Positions 24,249 through 33,605 are shown, numbered from the stretch's first letter. The stretch: 64,000 nucleotides of DNA from Jeotgalibaca sp052266715 (GCA_052266715.1 JBQPRB010000001.1); one strand, 5' to 3'. The notes: generated by a model not told the origin, from the sequence alone. Translations and numbers: made by a program.

Positions 24249-25058
24249 CTATAATTGACTAATGACAGCTTTTTCTTCTTCCGTCAAAGAAAAATCAAAA
24301 ATATCAAGATTCTTTTGTTGGCGTCCGGCATTGTGGGATTTAGGTATCACGACTACGCCCCGCTCAATCTGGTAACGCAACGTGACTTGCGCCCATGTTT
24401 TTCCGTATTTTTTAGCGATTTCGCCCAATTTATGGCGGGCTTCATCTTTAACACGGGAAAGTGGTCCCCATGCGACCGGAACAACTCCCTTATCTTGACA
24501 GAACTCTATTATACCATGATTCCATTTGCCTGGGTGTGATTGAATTTGATTAACTGCGGGTTTGATGCGCGCATGATCAAGAATATATTGCAGTTGCGTT
24601 TCATCAAAGTTTGAGACACCAATCGCTCGCAATACGCCTTCATCCACATAGTTTTCCAGTATTTTCCAAACATAAACCATTTCATCCAGGTCTTCCCAAG
24701 GATGATGGATAAGATAAAGGTCAATATGGTCCGTTCTCAAGGCATTTAGACTATGCTTGACGGAGTTATGAACAGCTTCATCGGTCCCCACATATTCCGG
24801 TTTACCAGGAATTTTTGAGGTCAAGAAAAATTCATCACGATCAATACCACTTTTTGCTACAGCATCTCCTACTACCGTTTCGTTGCGGTAAGAAATAGCA
24901 GTATCAATATGACGGTACCCTGCCGCAATTGCGCTATCTAATTCTGTAGTTTCGCCAGTGATGGCGCCATCGTATTTGTTGTTTTCTTTCCCATAAGTAT
25001 TCGTGCCTGTTCCAATAATCGGCATTTCTACGTCGCCTCTTAATGTAATTGTTTCCAT
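24249..25058 (-). CDS. Aldo/keto reductase (2,5-diketo-gluconate reductase type)
   Basis: A 269-residue NADPH-dependent TIM-barrel reductase. It contains DSAIAAGYRHIDTAISYRNE with the catalytic Asp and Tyr, FFLTSKIPG with the Lys, YLIHHPWED with the His, AIGVSNFDE, and the cofactor-site motif VVIPKSHNAGRQQKN. It probably reduces reactive aldehydes or ketones, but substrate range in this family is broad and cannot be fixed. GGAGG precedes the ATG. It is the first gene of a two-gene unit with the GNAT gene. Confidence 0.88.
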   Translation of the reverse strand: METITLRGDVEMPIIGTGTNTYGKENNKYDGAITGETTELDSAIAAGYRHIDTAISYRNETVVGDAVAKSGIDRDEFFLTSKIPGKPEYVGTDEAVHNSVKHSLNALRTDHIDLYLIHHPWEDLDEMVYVWKILENYVDEGVLRAIGVSNFDETQLQYILDHARIKPAVNQIQSHPGKWNHGIIEFCQDKGVVPVAWGPLSRVKDEARHKLGEIAKKYGKTWAQVTLRYQIERGVVVIPKSHNAGRQQKNLDIFDFSLTEEEKAVISQL

Positions 25059-25289
25059 TATCTCGCCTCCAAAAGTCAGATGTTGCTTCCATTATAACAT
25101 TGACACGGGAATAGCTCATGGATTCTGACTTCCATAAAAACTACTTCATAAATCATTTATAAAAGCAATCAATAGGCTGGACTTTAACTATTTGTTCTAA
25201 ATACTAGCTTTTAAAGTCATTTTGATGCAGTTTTTATCCAAAAAATCGTGCTAATATATGATGTAAGGACTTTCTAAGGAGGAATAAAT

Positions 25290-25952
25290 TTGAGTCAATT
25301 ACTTTTGAAACGGGTTACATTATATATCGTTGGTCTCTTTATGCTGGCGATGGGCGTTAGTTTATCTATTTATGCAAATCTAGGTGTATCCCCGGTTTCT
25401 TCGCTTTCTTACGCTTTTTCACTCGTTAGTGGCTTGTCAGTGGGAGCAACTACTATTTTTGCTCATGTACTTTTCATCGCTATTCAAATCATTATCATAA
25501 AACGTCTGGATTTAAAAAATATTTTCGTACAGCTTGTTATTGCCTTTCTATTCGGTTTCTTTGTAGATACAGCAATGTTCATAGCTACGAACCTGTTCCC
25601 TGTCCCATCGACCGTAATCTTGCAATGGTTTTACTTGATTCTGAGCTTGTTCACTGTTGCGTTTGGATTGTTTGGCTATTCAAATGCACAGTTCACGTTG
25701 ATGCCCTACGATGAACTGACAAAAGTAATCAGTCGTGAATACAAGATGCCCTTTGGTAAAGCTAAAATAACAGGTGATATTTCAAACGTTATTGTTGCGA
25801 CCATTATTTGTTTAGCCTACCTGGGTTCTTTAGGTTCGATTGGACTCGGAACCATTATTGCTTCCGTATCGATTGGAAAAATCATTGGATGGGTTTCTAA
25901 AAATTTCCAAAAATATATGACTGCCTTTTTGCAGGAAGAGGAGTTAGTGTAA
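25290..25952 (+). CDS. YczE/YyaS/YitT-type membrane protein
   Basis: A 220-residue protein with five or six hydrophobic segments. The start reads YIVGLFMLAMGVSLSIYANLGVSPVSSLSYAFS, in which the A(N/D)LGVSPV block after helix 1 is typical of the YczE/YyaS membrane family. The biochemical role is unknown. Translation starts at TTG (25290) with AAGGAGG 7 bases upstream. The 230 bases upstream, shared with the divergent aldo/keto reductase gene, are AT-rich; I see no clear operator in them. Confidence 0.72.
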   Translation: MSQLLLKRVTLYIVGLFMLAMGVSLSIYANLGVSPVSSLSYAFSLVSGLSVGATTIFAHVLFIAIQIIIIKRLDLKNIFVQLVIAFLFGFFVDTAMFIATNLFPVPSTVILQWFYLILSLFTVAFGLFGYSNAQFTLMPYDELTKVISREYKMPFGKAKITGDISNVIVATIICLAYLGSLGSIGLGTIIASVSIGKIIGWVSKNFQKYMTAFLQEEELV

Positions 25953-25982
25953 AAATTTGTGACGCAAGCCCTTTTGATTCAG

Positions 25983-26174
25983 GTGCGGCGTTGAGACTGA
26001 ACAAATTTTTAAACGCCGCATTTTGTGCCTGTAGTGCGGCGATTAAAATTTTTCCAATCGCTAAACGCCCCATTTGAGGTGAAAATGCGGCGTTCGTGGT
26101 CCCTATTTTTTCTAATCGCCGCATTTCGCGCAAAAAAGCGGCGTTCCCATAATTTTTTATGCTGAACGCCGCAC
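25983..26174. repeat. Periodic hairpin array A6: 4 units, period 51 bp (GCGGCG stem, same family as A2)
   Basis: Left arms begin at 25983, 26034, 26085 and 26136, exactly 51 bp apart, with GTGCGGCG/ATGCGGCG/AAGCGGCG. Right arms are CGCCGCA or the variant CGCCCCA in unit 2. Unit types match those of A2: an ATTAAAATTTTTCCAA loop, a CTATTTTTTCTAAT loop and a final TTCCCA loop occur in both loci, in the same order. It lies between convergent yczE-like and PTS genes. Confidence 0.85.
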
Positions 26175-26186
26175 CTAGGACAAAAA

Positions 26187-26223
26187 ACGACGATTAGCTT
26201 TTTATAAAATTGCTAATCGTCGT
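26187..26223 (-). terminator. Second hairpin downstream of the PTS gene
   Basis: ACGACGATTAGC (26187-26198) pairs with GCTAATCGTCGT (26212-26223). The T run is on the minus strand, so it backs up the PTS terminator. Confidence 0.6.
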
Positions 26224-26230
26224 CCACACT

Positions 26231-26278
26231 AAAAAAAAGAACCGGTTAAAGTCTATAAAGACTTCAATCGGTTCTTTT
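26231..26278 (-). terminator. PTS gene terminator
   Basis: AAAGAACCG and CGGTTCTTT arms with an inner AAAGTC/GACTT extension and a minus-strand run of T. Confidence 0.85.
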
Positions 26279-26288
26279 CGTCTATTCA

Positions 26289-27773
26289 TTATCTTTCAGA
26301 CTTAATCTTAATCATTTCATCGGCTACAAATTGGACTTCAGTTCCGACAATAACTTGTAGGTTATGTTCGCCAACTTTGTTCAAACCTGGTACACCAGCT
26401 GATTTGATTTTAGCTTCATTGATTTTATCCATGTCTTCAATTTCAAGACGCAGACGTGTTGCACAGTTATCGATTGAACGAACGTTTTCAGGACCACCCA
26501 AACCTGCCAAAATAGTTTCGGCTTGTTGATGGAATCGTGCTTCTTTAGAGGAAACTGGTGCTGCTGTTCCCGTTGCGACTGTAGAATCGTCAGCAAATGA
26601 TTCGCCTTCCAATACCTCATCGCCACGACCTGGTGTCAGCAAATTGAATTTCGTGATCATGAAACGGAACAAGAAGTAGTAAAGTGCTGCAAATACCAAA
26701 CCTTGTAGCAATAACATAAACGGTTTATTCGCCAGTGGTAGGTTGAAAGATAGAATGTAGTCAACCAAACCTGCTGAGAAACCAAAACCTGCTGTCCATT
26801 GGAATGTTGCAGCGATGAACAAGGATATACCTGTCAAAACAGCATGTGCCAGATACAATGCCGGTGCCACGAACATGAATGCAAACTCAAGTGGTTCCGT
26901 AACCCCTGTAAAGAATGAAGCGAAGGAAGCAGCTATCATCAAGGATGCTGTGTATTTCTTCTTATCTTCTTTAGCTGTGTGATACATTGCCAACGCTCCA
27001 GCTGGCAAACCGAACATCATAACCGGGAAGAACCCAGCTTGATACATACCTGTTACCCCAAGTTCCCCTGTACCAGCCCAGAAGTTACCAATATCATTAA
27101 TACCAGCAACATCAAACCAGAATACCGAGTTCAAAGCGTGATGCAATCCTGTTGGAATCAACAAACGGTTGAAGAATCCATACAACCCAGCCCCCAGTGC
27201 TCCCAATCCGGAGATTGAAGTACCAAAGGTCACAAGTGCATTATATACAGGTGGCCATACAAACATCAATACAAGGGATACTGCCATCATAACGAATGAC
27301 GTTACAATTGGTACCAGACGTTTGCCACTGAAAAACGCCAATGCTTGCGGTAACGTTACCTTGTGGAATCTGTTATATAAAGCTCCAGCTATCAATCCAC
27401 AAAGTATCCCGATAAATTGGGTTTGGATTCTACCGAATGACGGATCCACATCTTCTATCGCGATACTTTGTAACATCGAAACGGATGCTGGCGACAAAAG
27501 CGTCGTAACAATCTGCCATGCCACCAACCCACTGATTGCGGCTGCGCCATCACGGTCTTTGGCCATACCCAAAGCAACCCCGACAGCAAATAAAATCCCC
27601 ATATTATCAATAAGTGCTCCACCGGATTTAATTAAAAATGCCGCAACGACACTTTCGCCACCCCAACCGCTAGGGTCAATCCAGTACCCGATTCCCATCA
27701 AAATAGCCGCTGCTGGCAATACCGCAACTGGCAACATGAGGGATCTACCTAAACGCTGAAAATAAGTCTTCAC
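26289..27773 (-). CDS. PTS EIICB component, glucose/N-acetylglucosamine family
   Basis: Imports and phosphorylates an amino sugar or glucose-type hexose. The 494-residue protein has a IIC membrane domain (about 1-370; GVTEPLEFAFMFVAPALY and the GLHHALNSVFWF region are typical of NagE/NagP) and a C-terminal IIB domain with the phosphorylated Cys in SIDNCATRLRLEIED. No IIA is fused, so a separate glucose-type IIA is needed. The start is GTG at 27773, 8 bases after GGAGG. A TTG five codons earlier overlaps that site and is rejected. A perfect cre lies just upstream, so CcpA control is expected. The NagE-like sequence favours N-acetylglucosamine. Confidence 0.88.
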   Translation of the reverse strand: MKTYFQRLGRSLMLPVAVLPAAAILMGIGYWIDPSGWGGESVVAAFLIKSGGALIDNMGILFAVGVALGMAKDRDGAAAISGLVAWQIVTTLLSPASVSMLQSIAIEDVDPSFGRIQTQFIGILCGLIAGALYNRFHKVTLPQALAFFSGKRLVPIVTSFVMMAVSLVLMFVWPPVYNALVTFGTSISGLGALGAGLYGFFNRLLIPTGLHHALNSVFWFDVAGINDIGNFWAGTGELGVTGMYQAGFFPVMMFGLPAGALAMYHTAKEDKKKYTASLMIAASFASFFTGVTEPLEFAFMFVAPALYLAHAVLTGISLFIAATFQWTAGFGFSAGLVDYILSFNLPLANKPFMLLLQGLVFAALYYFLFRFMITKFNLLTPGRGDEVLEGESFADDSTVATGTAAPVSSKEARFHQQAETILAGLGGPENVRSIDNCATRLRLEIEDMDKINEAKIKSAGVPGLNKVGEHNLQVIVGTEVQFVADEMIKIKSER

Positions 27774-27805
27774 TTTTGTTTCCTCCAATCTATTTTATAA
27801 AAAAG

Positions 27806-27819
27806 TGAAACCGATTTCA
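27806..27819. promoter_or_regulatory. cre site of the EIICB gene
   Basis: TGAAACCGATTTCA fits TGNAANCGNTNNCA fully and lies 33 bp upstream of the GTG start, probably in or just after the promoter: CcpA repression. Confidence 0.75.
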
Positions 27820-27928
27820 AAACACGACAAACAAACAATCCTCCTTCCCTTGCATAAGTTAATTTTATCAATAGCGTGTCCGTCTAGTCAACTAATTGAC
27901 CGACTTTTGTTTATGTGATTTCTGCCAA

Positions 27929-28744
27929 TCAATTCTCTTTAATGTAAAAAGTTCCACGAAAAAGATGCAATGTGTAAGCGTCGGTCCCTAACTCCCTGGC
28001 AACAAACCTCTGCACAAAAGCCAGTGGCAAATCATACATTACTGCAATTTCCTTGGCAAAAATAATAGGCTGTTCCTTTAACCAATCTCGCAACGAAGGA
28101 ACCGGTTTTGGTTTCAGTTCTGTTACACGCAGCGCACGCTTCAATGCCTTCTCATATTCACGGACGCTGAAGTTTCCAACCTTGCGGACTTTCTTACCAT
28201 CCTTATTGATGAAAATGAGTGCTGGTGTTACGAATGCTCCCAAACTTTTCATCTTTTCGCGGTCCACCCACACTTTCGCTTCATAGTCCTTGGTCAAAGC
28301 TTGGGAAACGACTCCCGGATCGATCAATTTTGACAGAACAAAAGCATCGGAAATATTTTGGTTCTGGACGAAGACAGCTTCACGGACCGAACGTAAAAAA
28401 AGGTTCGCTTTTTTTGTATCTTTTTCCTGAAGTTTTTTAAAGACTTGGCTTGCCGGAAAGGAGGAGGCGACCGGGTCATCCTGCATGAGAGATCCATCAA
28501 TCGGCATCCCGCTTGTTTCCGCATACTCACGCCAATGTTCAATCGTGTCTTTTTCCTCATAAATACCATTCCGTTCATCCCCCGGGAACGTTTTCCAAGA
28601 AGGCAAAATGCCTCCCATCAACACGTGTAAATCCATATAGTCCCCATACTGAGCGAAAAATCTATTCAATTGTGGTTCTAGCCCCCAGCAATGCGAACAA
28701 ATCGGATCCGAGATATAATAGACTTTCACTTTTTCATGTACCAT
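27929..28744 (-). CDS. DsbA-family thiol oxidoreductase-like protein (FrnE/SpxH-like)
   Basis: A 271-residue thioredoxin-fold protein of the DsbA/FrnE type: VYYISDPICSHCWGLEPQLNRF with a CSHC active site near residue 16, a helical insert, the cis-Pro region GAFVTPALIFIN, and an added C-terminal helical domain. There is no signal peptide, so it is cytosolic. Placement of CxxC directly after a D-P motif also resembles SpxH (YjbH), the ClpXP adaptor for Spx in Firmicutes; the two readings cannot be separated by eye. AAGGGG precedes the ATG. It follows the AI-2E gene by 42 bp on the same strand. Confidence 0.75.
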   Translation of the reverse strand: MVHEKVKVYYISDPICSHCWGLEPQLNRFFAQYGDYMDLHVLMGGILPSWKTFPGDERNGIYEEKDTIEHWREYAETSGMPIDGSLMQDDPVASSFPASQVFKKLQEKDTKKANLFLRSVREAVFVQNQNISDAFVLSKLIDPGVVSQALTKDYEAKVWVDREKMKSLGAFVTPALIFINKDGKKVRKVGNFSVREYEKALKRALRVTELKPKPVPSLRDWLKEQPIIFAKEIAVMYDLPLAFVQRFVARELGTDAYTLHLFRGTFYIKEN

Positions 28745-28786
28745 GACGGCATCCCCTTTCCACGAAAAAAAGCAAGAGCTCGAGGG

Positions 28787-29923
28787 TTATTCCCCCGCTG
28801 CCATTGCTTTCATTTGTAGTCTCTTGTGTGTCAAAATCCCGACCACTTGATAGACGGTCGCGAAAGTCGGTACTCCCAGGAGCATCCCGGCAAGCCCTCC
28901 TAAACCGCCACCGATCGTGATGGCAACCAATACCCATATTCCTGGAATACCGATACTTGTCCCCACCACCCGTGGGTAAATCAAGTTCGTTTCCAACTGC
29001 TGCAAAACGATGATAAAAATGATGAACAGCAATGCTTGGGTAATGCTTTGGGAAGCAATCAATAGAAATCCTACTGCTGCACCAATCAACGCCCCAAACA
29101 GGGGAATCAACGCAGTGAAACCGATAAAGGTTCCAATCGTTAAAGCAAACGGGAATCGCAACAGCAACATCCCTATGGTGCACAAGCTCCCCAAAATTAC
29201 TGCCTCAATCGTCTGGCCAACGAAGAAACTTGAAAATGTCTGATTGGTAATCGTCATCAAAACCGCAATGCGCCGATAGGTAGTTGAAGACAAGAATGCT
29301 TGTCCCAACGTACTGACTTGATGGAGCAGTCGCTCTTTACCAAACAACACATACAAAGCGAAAGAAAATGCAATAACTAACGAAAACAGGCCACTTGTCG
29401 CCCCACCGATGACTTGTACGAACGAAGTCAAAAACTGGCTGACACTGTTTGTAGCGAAATTCAGGATGCGTTGGCTGTAATCATTGAAATCTGCAATCAA
29501 ATTTTCGCCGAAATAGTTGAAGACTTCTGAGGCTAAGCTGCTATCTTCAATAAAAGTTTGGATTTGGGTCACCAACAACGGCAACCCTCGGATCAGCCCC
29601 GTTATAATGGTCGAAACCTGTGGCACAATTAGCTTAATAATTAAATAAATAACCAATCCTATGATGAAAATAGCGGAAACAACACTGAGCGCCCGAGCCA
29701 AATAGGTGCTTCTGGCCTGCAGCCTGCGCAAGACCGTGCGCTCCAATCGGACAACAATAATATTCAATAAATAGGCAATCAGCCCACCAAAAATGAGGGG
29801 TTCCACCACCGAAATCATCATCCGCACCCAATTGATGATGGTCTCTGAATAATTGTAAACCATCAAGAAAATAAATATGACCAATAAATACATCAGGATT
29901 TTAGCATCCAGTTTTTTATTCAT
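28787..29923 (-). CDS. AI-2E family transporter (TqsA/YtvI-like permease)
   Basis: A 378-residue membrane protein with about seven or eight helices and the conserved C-terminal part of the AI-2E exporter/PF01594 family (FIGFTALIPLFGALIGAAVGFLL, NLIYPRVVGTSIGIPGIWVL, GLAGMLLGVPTFATVYQ). Members move autoinducer-2 or ions; no substrate can be assigned here. The ATG at 29923 is preferred, with GTGGAG upstream; a GTG four codons earlier overlaps that site. Confidence 0.85.
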   Translation of the reverse strand: MNKKLDAKILMYLLVIFIFLMVYNYSETIINWVRMMISVVEPLIFGGLIAYLLNIIVVRLERTVLRRLQARSTYLARALSVVSAIFIIGLVIYLIIKLIVPQVSTIITGLIRGLPLLVTQIQTFIEDSSLASEVFNYFGENLIADFNDYSQRILNFATNSVSQFLTSFVQVIGGATSGLFSLVIAFSFALYVLFGKERLLHQVSTLGQAFLSSTTYRRIAVLMTITNQTFSSFFVGQTIEAVILGSLCTIGMLLLRFPFALTIGTFIGFTALIPLFGALIGAAVGFLLIASQSITQALLFIIFIIVLQQLETNLIYPRVVGTSIGIPGIWVLVAITIGGGLGGLAGMLLGVPTFATVYQVVGILTHKRLQMKAMAAGE

Positions 29924-30040
29924 AACACACTCCACTTATCACTTAAATTCATCACGCATCAATCCAACCGCGCGACGGGTTTCCTACTTGGATAGATTAA
30001 CTATAGCAATCAAGCCCTGAGCCGTCAAAGGCTGGACAAA

Positions 30041-30075
30041 AAAAGTTTCCCCAAGTTACACCGGGGAAACTTTTT
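30041..30075 (-). terminator. Terminator of the YdhK lipoprotein gene
   Basis: AAAAGTTTCCCC (30041-30052) pairs with GGGGAAACTTTTT (30063-30075), with a T run on the minus strand. Confidence 0.85.
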
Positions 30076-30077
30076 GA

Positions 30078-30665
30078 TTAATTTTGTGGTTCCAATTCAC
30101 TTTCAATAAACCATTTGTGGTTTTTGACGGTTTCACTACCATCTGTTGGCTCATAATCCAGCATATAGACGGTTGTTTCCTCAACCGCATCGATCGTCGC
30201 GGTCGCACCTTCCATGCCTTCCATATGGTGTGCTTCCAACTGGACCTCTGAACCGGCTTCCAAAGCTTCGTCTGAGTCTTTTGCTTCGGTTATTTCTTCC
30301 TGGACAACCCACCGGTGGTTCTCAACTTTTTCACTGCCATCGGTCGGTTCATATGTAACTTCATAGGCGATCGTATCGAACGATCCGACGATTGTGGCCG
30401 TTGCCCCTTCCATCCCGGGCATGTGATCATTCAACAGGGTAACTTTGTCTCCGACCTCATAGGTGGGAGCGGCCGCTTCTTCCAATCCTGCTGGAAGTTC
30501 GCCCGAATCATCATGCACCATATCATGACTGGCCATACTGCTTTCAGTCTCCACCATACTACTCTCGGAAACCGTGGTTGAATCTTGGCTCGTTTGTTCG
30601 GTTGAACAAGCTGACAGGACGGTAACGGATGTCAGCAATGCCAATAAGGATAATTTCCTTTCCAT
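30078..30665 (-). CDS. YdhK-family lipoprotein (DUF1541)
   Basis: A 195-residue secreted lipoprotein. The signal peptide has lipobox VLSACS (Cys20), followed by a Ser/Thr/Glu-rich linker. Two tandem DUF1541 repeats of about 55-60 residues follow (YEVGDKVTLLNDHMPGMEGA and GSEVQLEAHHMEGMEGA; each has a His/Met cluster and ends in VENHRWVV or VKNHKWFI). The Met/His-rich clusters resemble metal-binding patches, and YdhK-type genes are often near copper genes. Here a multicopper oxidase lies 1.1 kb upstream. It is probably anchored to the outer face of the membrane. Metal binding is inference. Confidence 0.85.
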   Translation of the reverse strand: MERKLSLLALLTSVTVLSACSTEQTSQDSTTVSESSMVETESSMASHDMVHDDSGELPAGLEEAAAPTYEVGDKVTLLNDHMPGMEGATATIVGSFDTIAYEVTYEPTDGSEKVENHRWVVQEEITEAKDSDEALEAGSEVQLEAHHMEGMEGATATIDAVEETTVYMLDYEPTDGSETVKNHKWFIESELEPQN

Positions 30666-30755
30666 TACTTTTTCCTCCTTTAATTTGGTGTTTCTAATTT
30701 AGATGACAATATCAGTGTAGTTGATTTTGTCCGCCTAATTCAAATGATAACCTTT

Positions 30756-31655
30756 TTAGCGGTTGATTGAACGTGCCATGCGCGACACAGCATGCCGCTG
30801 CCCGCGAATCGCCTTGCTGAGGGCAAAAATATTTTCTACCGGTGCCAGACCACCATAACCCGAATCACCAATATGGTGCATATCCACCCCGCATATCTTG
30901 TTGCGGATGGCAATTTCCCGCACCGTTGCCTCATCGGAGCTTTCTTGACTCGTTCCCATTGCGCTGAGGACAAGCCCGCCTTGTTTATGCACTTCCTTGA
31001 CGATTGCTTTCATATCCGCCTCGTCAAACCCTGGAACCGTCCCTACTGCGGGTGCCAAAATGATGTCCGCACCTGCTGCCAGGAATTTTTGGACATCCAC
31101 CAGCGTCACCACTGGTTCATTGACACCGGAACTGTGCATCTTCCCGGCAATCACAATGCCCGAGAAATGGGCTTTCGCCAGTTTAATGGCAGCAATAATC
31201 TGAGAGTTGCTGACACCAGTCGCCGGATTTCCGGTCAAACAAACGAAATCATAACCATCTGTTTCGATTTTTTTGAAGGCTTCTGCAGTGGCCTGACGTC
31301 CTGTTTCAATTTTCAGGGCTTCTTCTGTCATGTCGGCATCCAAGTCAATTGGCTCCAAATTCACACCAATCGGGCAGCCAACAAGGTGATGCAATTTTTC
31401 AACGACAGTCCCACCCTCCAGATCCAAAGCAAAAACAAAGGGCTCCAAAACATCCAGCCCGTTCAATAATATCATGTCAGCTCCGAACGCTTTGGCGATT
31501 TCCGCATTGGTGACATCGCCGATGAAGGTCTCACGCGTGACAATATTTTCCGACACGATGACCCGACCATCACTCGCCCAGATGCTTTGTTTCAATTCTT
31601 CCGTCGACATCGCCATGATTTCCGATGTGTTCGCACTAATCAACCTTTTTACCAT
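30756..31655 (-). CDS. Conserved TIM-barrel-like protein (DUF7916/PEP-mutase-like), function unknown
   Basis: A 299-residue cytosolic protein. Its repeating beta-alpha pattern (MILLNGLDVLEP, DFVCLTGNPATGVSNSQIIAAI, SGIVIAGKMHSSGV, ADIILAPAVGTVPGFDEADM, GGLVLSAMGTSQESSDEATV) suggests a TIM barrel with a phosphate-type GTSQES segment and a C-terminal VDMHHIGDSGYGG motif. It resembles proteins annotated as PEP phosphonomutase-like or DUF7916, by memory only. Three consecutive ATGs occur; the third (31655) is best spaced from GAGGG. It follows the multicopper oxidase but is separated from it by a terminator. Confidence 0.6.
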   Translation of the reverse strand: MVKRLISANTSEIMAMSTEELKQSIWASDGRVIVSENIVTRETFIGDVTNAEIAKAFGADMILLNGLDVLEPFVFALDLEGGTVVEKLHHLVGCPIGVNLEPIDLDADMTEEALKIETGRQATAEAFKKIETDGYDFVCLTGNPATGVSNSQIIAAIKLAKAHFSGIVIAGKMHSSGVNEPVVTLVDVQKFLAAGADIILAPAVGTVPGFDEADMKAIVKEVHKQGGLVLSAMGTSQESSDEATVREIAIRNKICGVDMHHIGDSGYGGLAPVENIFALSKAIRGQRHAVSRMARSINR

Positions 31656-31723
31656 CATCATCCCTCATTTCCAATAATTGTGAGTGTACTATCCCAATCT
31701 TATCATTTTATCAATAGAACGGG

Positions 31724-31763
31724 AAAAAGAAAGAAACGCGCTTGGTACACGTCGTTTCTTTCT
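31724..31763 (-). terminator. Multicopper oxidase gene terminator
   Basis: AGAAAGAAACG (31729-31739) pairs with CGTTTCTTTCT (31753-31763), with a T-rich tail on the minus strand. Confidence 0.8.
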
Positions 31764-31780
31764 CCTCAAATTGGCTTGCT

Positions 31781-33262
31781 TTATTCGACCAGGATTTGTC
31801 CCATCATCCCGTTGTCTTCATGTTCCAGGATGTGACAATGCATCATGAAGATACCGGTTTGTTCGAACGTGACCGCGATACGGACCACTTCCCCAGGACT
31901 GACAGCGATGGTATCTTTCCAGCCTCTCTCATTCAAAGGCGGAGGATTGCCATCACGGGACAGGACGCGGAACTGAACGCCATGGATATGGAATGGGTGA
32001 AGCATGCCGCCCATCATCATCGGTACGTTCGTTACTTCCCAGATTTCGGTCTGCCCCTGTTGCACAGTAAAATCAATCCGTTCCATGTCAAACTGCCGAC
32101 CGTTTAAGGTTACCATGGGTCCGATACCGGACATTTCTACATACTGATCAGTCTGGCCAGTATCTGCCAACTCCGGCAAATCATTCAGCGCATTTGGCAA
32201 GGTCGTTACTTGTCCCTCTTGTTCCCTTCTTATCCGCAGCGAAAGGATTTCAACATTCCCGTCCATCAACAAAAGATTTTCTCCTTCTTGATAAACCTGC
32301 ATATCCAAAAGAATCTCGGCACGTTCCCCGGGCGAGAGAAACAGTGACTCCAGTTTCACTGCTTCATTCAAAAAACCGCCATCACTGGCAATTTGGAAGA
32401 AAGAAGCATTTTCAGAGAGATGGAAGTTATAGTTCCGGGCATTAGACCCATTGACCAAACGGAGACGAATCCATTCATTTTCCACCTCGACATAGGGCTG
32501 AATCGTACCGTTCACCATCACGGTATCCCCCGTCGTGCCATTAATGTTGAAAATTTCTTGGTAATTGAATTGATTTTCTTTATCCAGGAAGCGGTCCTGG
32601 ATGATTAATGGGAAGTCGTTCACTCCGTATTCTGCGGGGAGCTTCAGCCCCGCGGCATGGTCATCATCTATGAACAGCAGACCGGCCAATCCATTGTAGA
32701 CCTGTTCCGCTGATTTCTCATGGGCGTGGGAATGAAACCAGAGTGTGGCCGCTTCTTGCGTCACGGTAAAATCTATTTCCGCACTCCCACCCGGTTCGAT
32801 CGGATTATGGGGTCCTCCATCCACATTGGACGGAATCTTCAAGCCATGCCAATGGAAAGTCGTTTCCTCGCGCAGCTCGTTGTTTAAGTTGATATGGACC
32901 TTCTGCCCTTCGCGTATGCGCAGGACAGGGCCCAAATAGAAACCGTTGTAGCCGTATGTCCGTGTGAGCGGTCCCTCCCTGAAGGGCGTTTCTCCTTCCT
33001 GGGCAGTGACCGTGTAGGAAATCGTGTCGGCTGTTTCATAATCGCTCTCCAGTAATGGTGGGAGGCGCAATCGTGAACGATTGCCTCCATTAGCCATCAA
33101 CTCTTCAGAGCTTTTATTCTGCCCGATATTTCCCATCCTATCTTCCGATATGTTGCTGTCTCCAGGAAAGGCAATTTTGAAGATGACGGCAACGAGTAAT
33201 CCCAGTGAAAGCAGCAACGCACCGGAAAGGAGGAGAATAGTGATTAATCGTTTTTTACTCAT
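31781..33262 (-). CDS. Membrane-anchored multicopper oxidase (CueO/CotA-like)
   Basis: A 493-residue protein with an N-terminal membrane anchor (LITILLLSGALLLSLGLLVAVIF) and three cupredoxin domains outside the cell. All four copper-site clusters are present: FHWHGLKIP, WFHSHAHEKS, HPFHIHGVQF and MMHCHILEHEDNGMM, giving T1 and T2/T3 copper ligands. It probably oxidises Cu(I) (cuprous oxidase) or phenolics. Among Lactobacillales such oxidases are tied to copper tolerance. The ATG at 33262 is preferred over one three codons earlier because AAGG then lies at normal distance. It is the second gene after the SHOCT protein gene, with a shared promoter at a 23 bp palindrome (33617-33639). Confidence 0.9.
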   Translation of the reverse strand: MSKKRLITILLLSGALLLSLGLLVAVIFKIAFPGDSNISEDRMGNIGQNKSSEELMANGGNRSRLRLPPLLESDYETADTISYTVTAQEGETPFREGPLTRTYGYNGFYLGPVLRIREGQKVHINLNNELREETTFHWHGLKIPSNVDGGPHNPIEPGGSAEIDFTVTQEAATLWFHSHAHEKSAEQVYNGLAGLLFIDDDHAAGLKLPAEYGVNDFPLIIQDRFLDKENQFNYQEIFNINGTTGDTVMVNGTIQPYVEVENEWIRLRLVNGSNARNYNFHLSENASFFQIASDGGFLNEAVKLESLFLSPGERAEILLDMQVYQEGENLLLMDGNVEILSLRIRREQEGQVTTLPNALNDLPELADTGQTDQYVEMSGIGPMVTLNGRQFDMERIDFTVQQGQTEIWEVTNVPMMMGGMLHPFHIHGVQFRVLSRDGNPPPLNERGWKDTIAVSPGEVVRIAVTFEQTGIFMMHCHILEHEDNGMMGQILVE

Positions 33263-33297
33263 GAAAATCATCCTTATCTCATTTAGCCCGAAAATCC

Positions 33298-33549
33298 TCA
33301 GATATTCCCGTGATCATCCTCCAGAATCTTCTTGCGACGGAGATACTCTTCTTCTGATATTTCACCTTGTGCATAGCGCTTCCTCAGTATTTCAAGCGCT
33401 TCTTGTGTCCCCCGGTCAGAATGGTCTGGCCGGTTAGAGGTTTGGATTTGCCGCACCAAAGCATAAATCAGTAAGCCAATAAGTACTAACAGAAAAAAAC
33501 CAATGATCCACAACCACGTCATTCCCATACCATCCCGAAAATAATGCAT
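33298..33549 (-). CDS. SHOCT-domain small membrane protein
   Basis: 83 residues: a single membrane helix (WLWIIGFFLLVLIGLLIYAL) and a C-terminal SHOCT motif (ALEILRKRYAQGEISEEEYLRRKKIL). Such proteins often accompany copper resistance genes, where the short C-terminal helix pair may mediate oligomerisation. AAGGGG precedes the ATG. It is first in an operon with the multicopper oxidase, whose start lies 36 bp beyond its stop. Confidence 0.85.
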   Translation of the reverse strand: MHYFRDGMGMTWLWIIGFFLLVLIGLLIYALVRQIQTSNRPDHSDRGTQEALEILRKRYAQGEISEEEYLRRKKILEDDHGNI

Positions 33550-33605
33550 TTTCTATGTCCCCTTCCATGATAAATACCTTCGCACCTGTTTCTGTTCTCT
33601 CCCCC

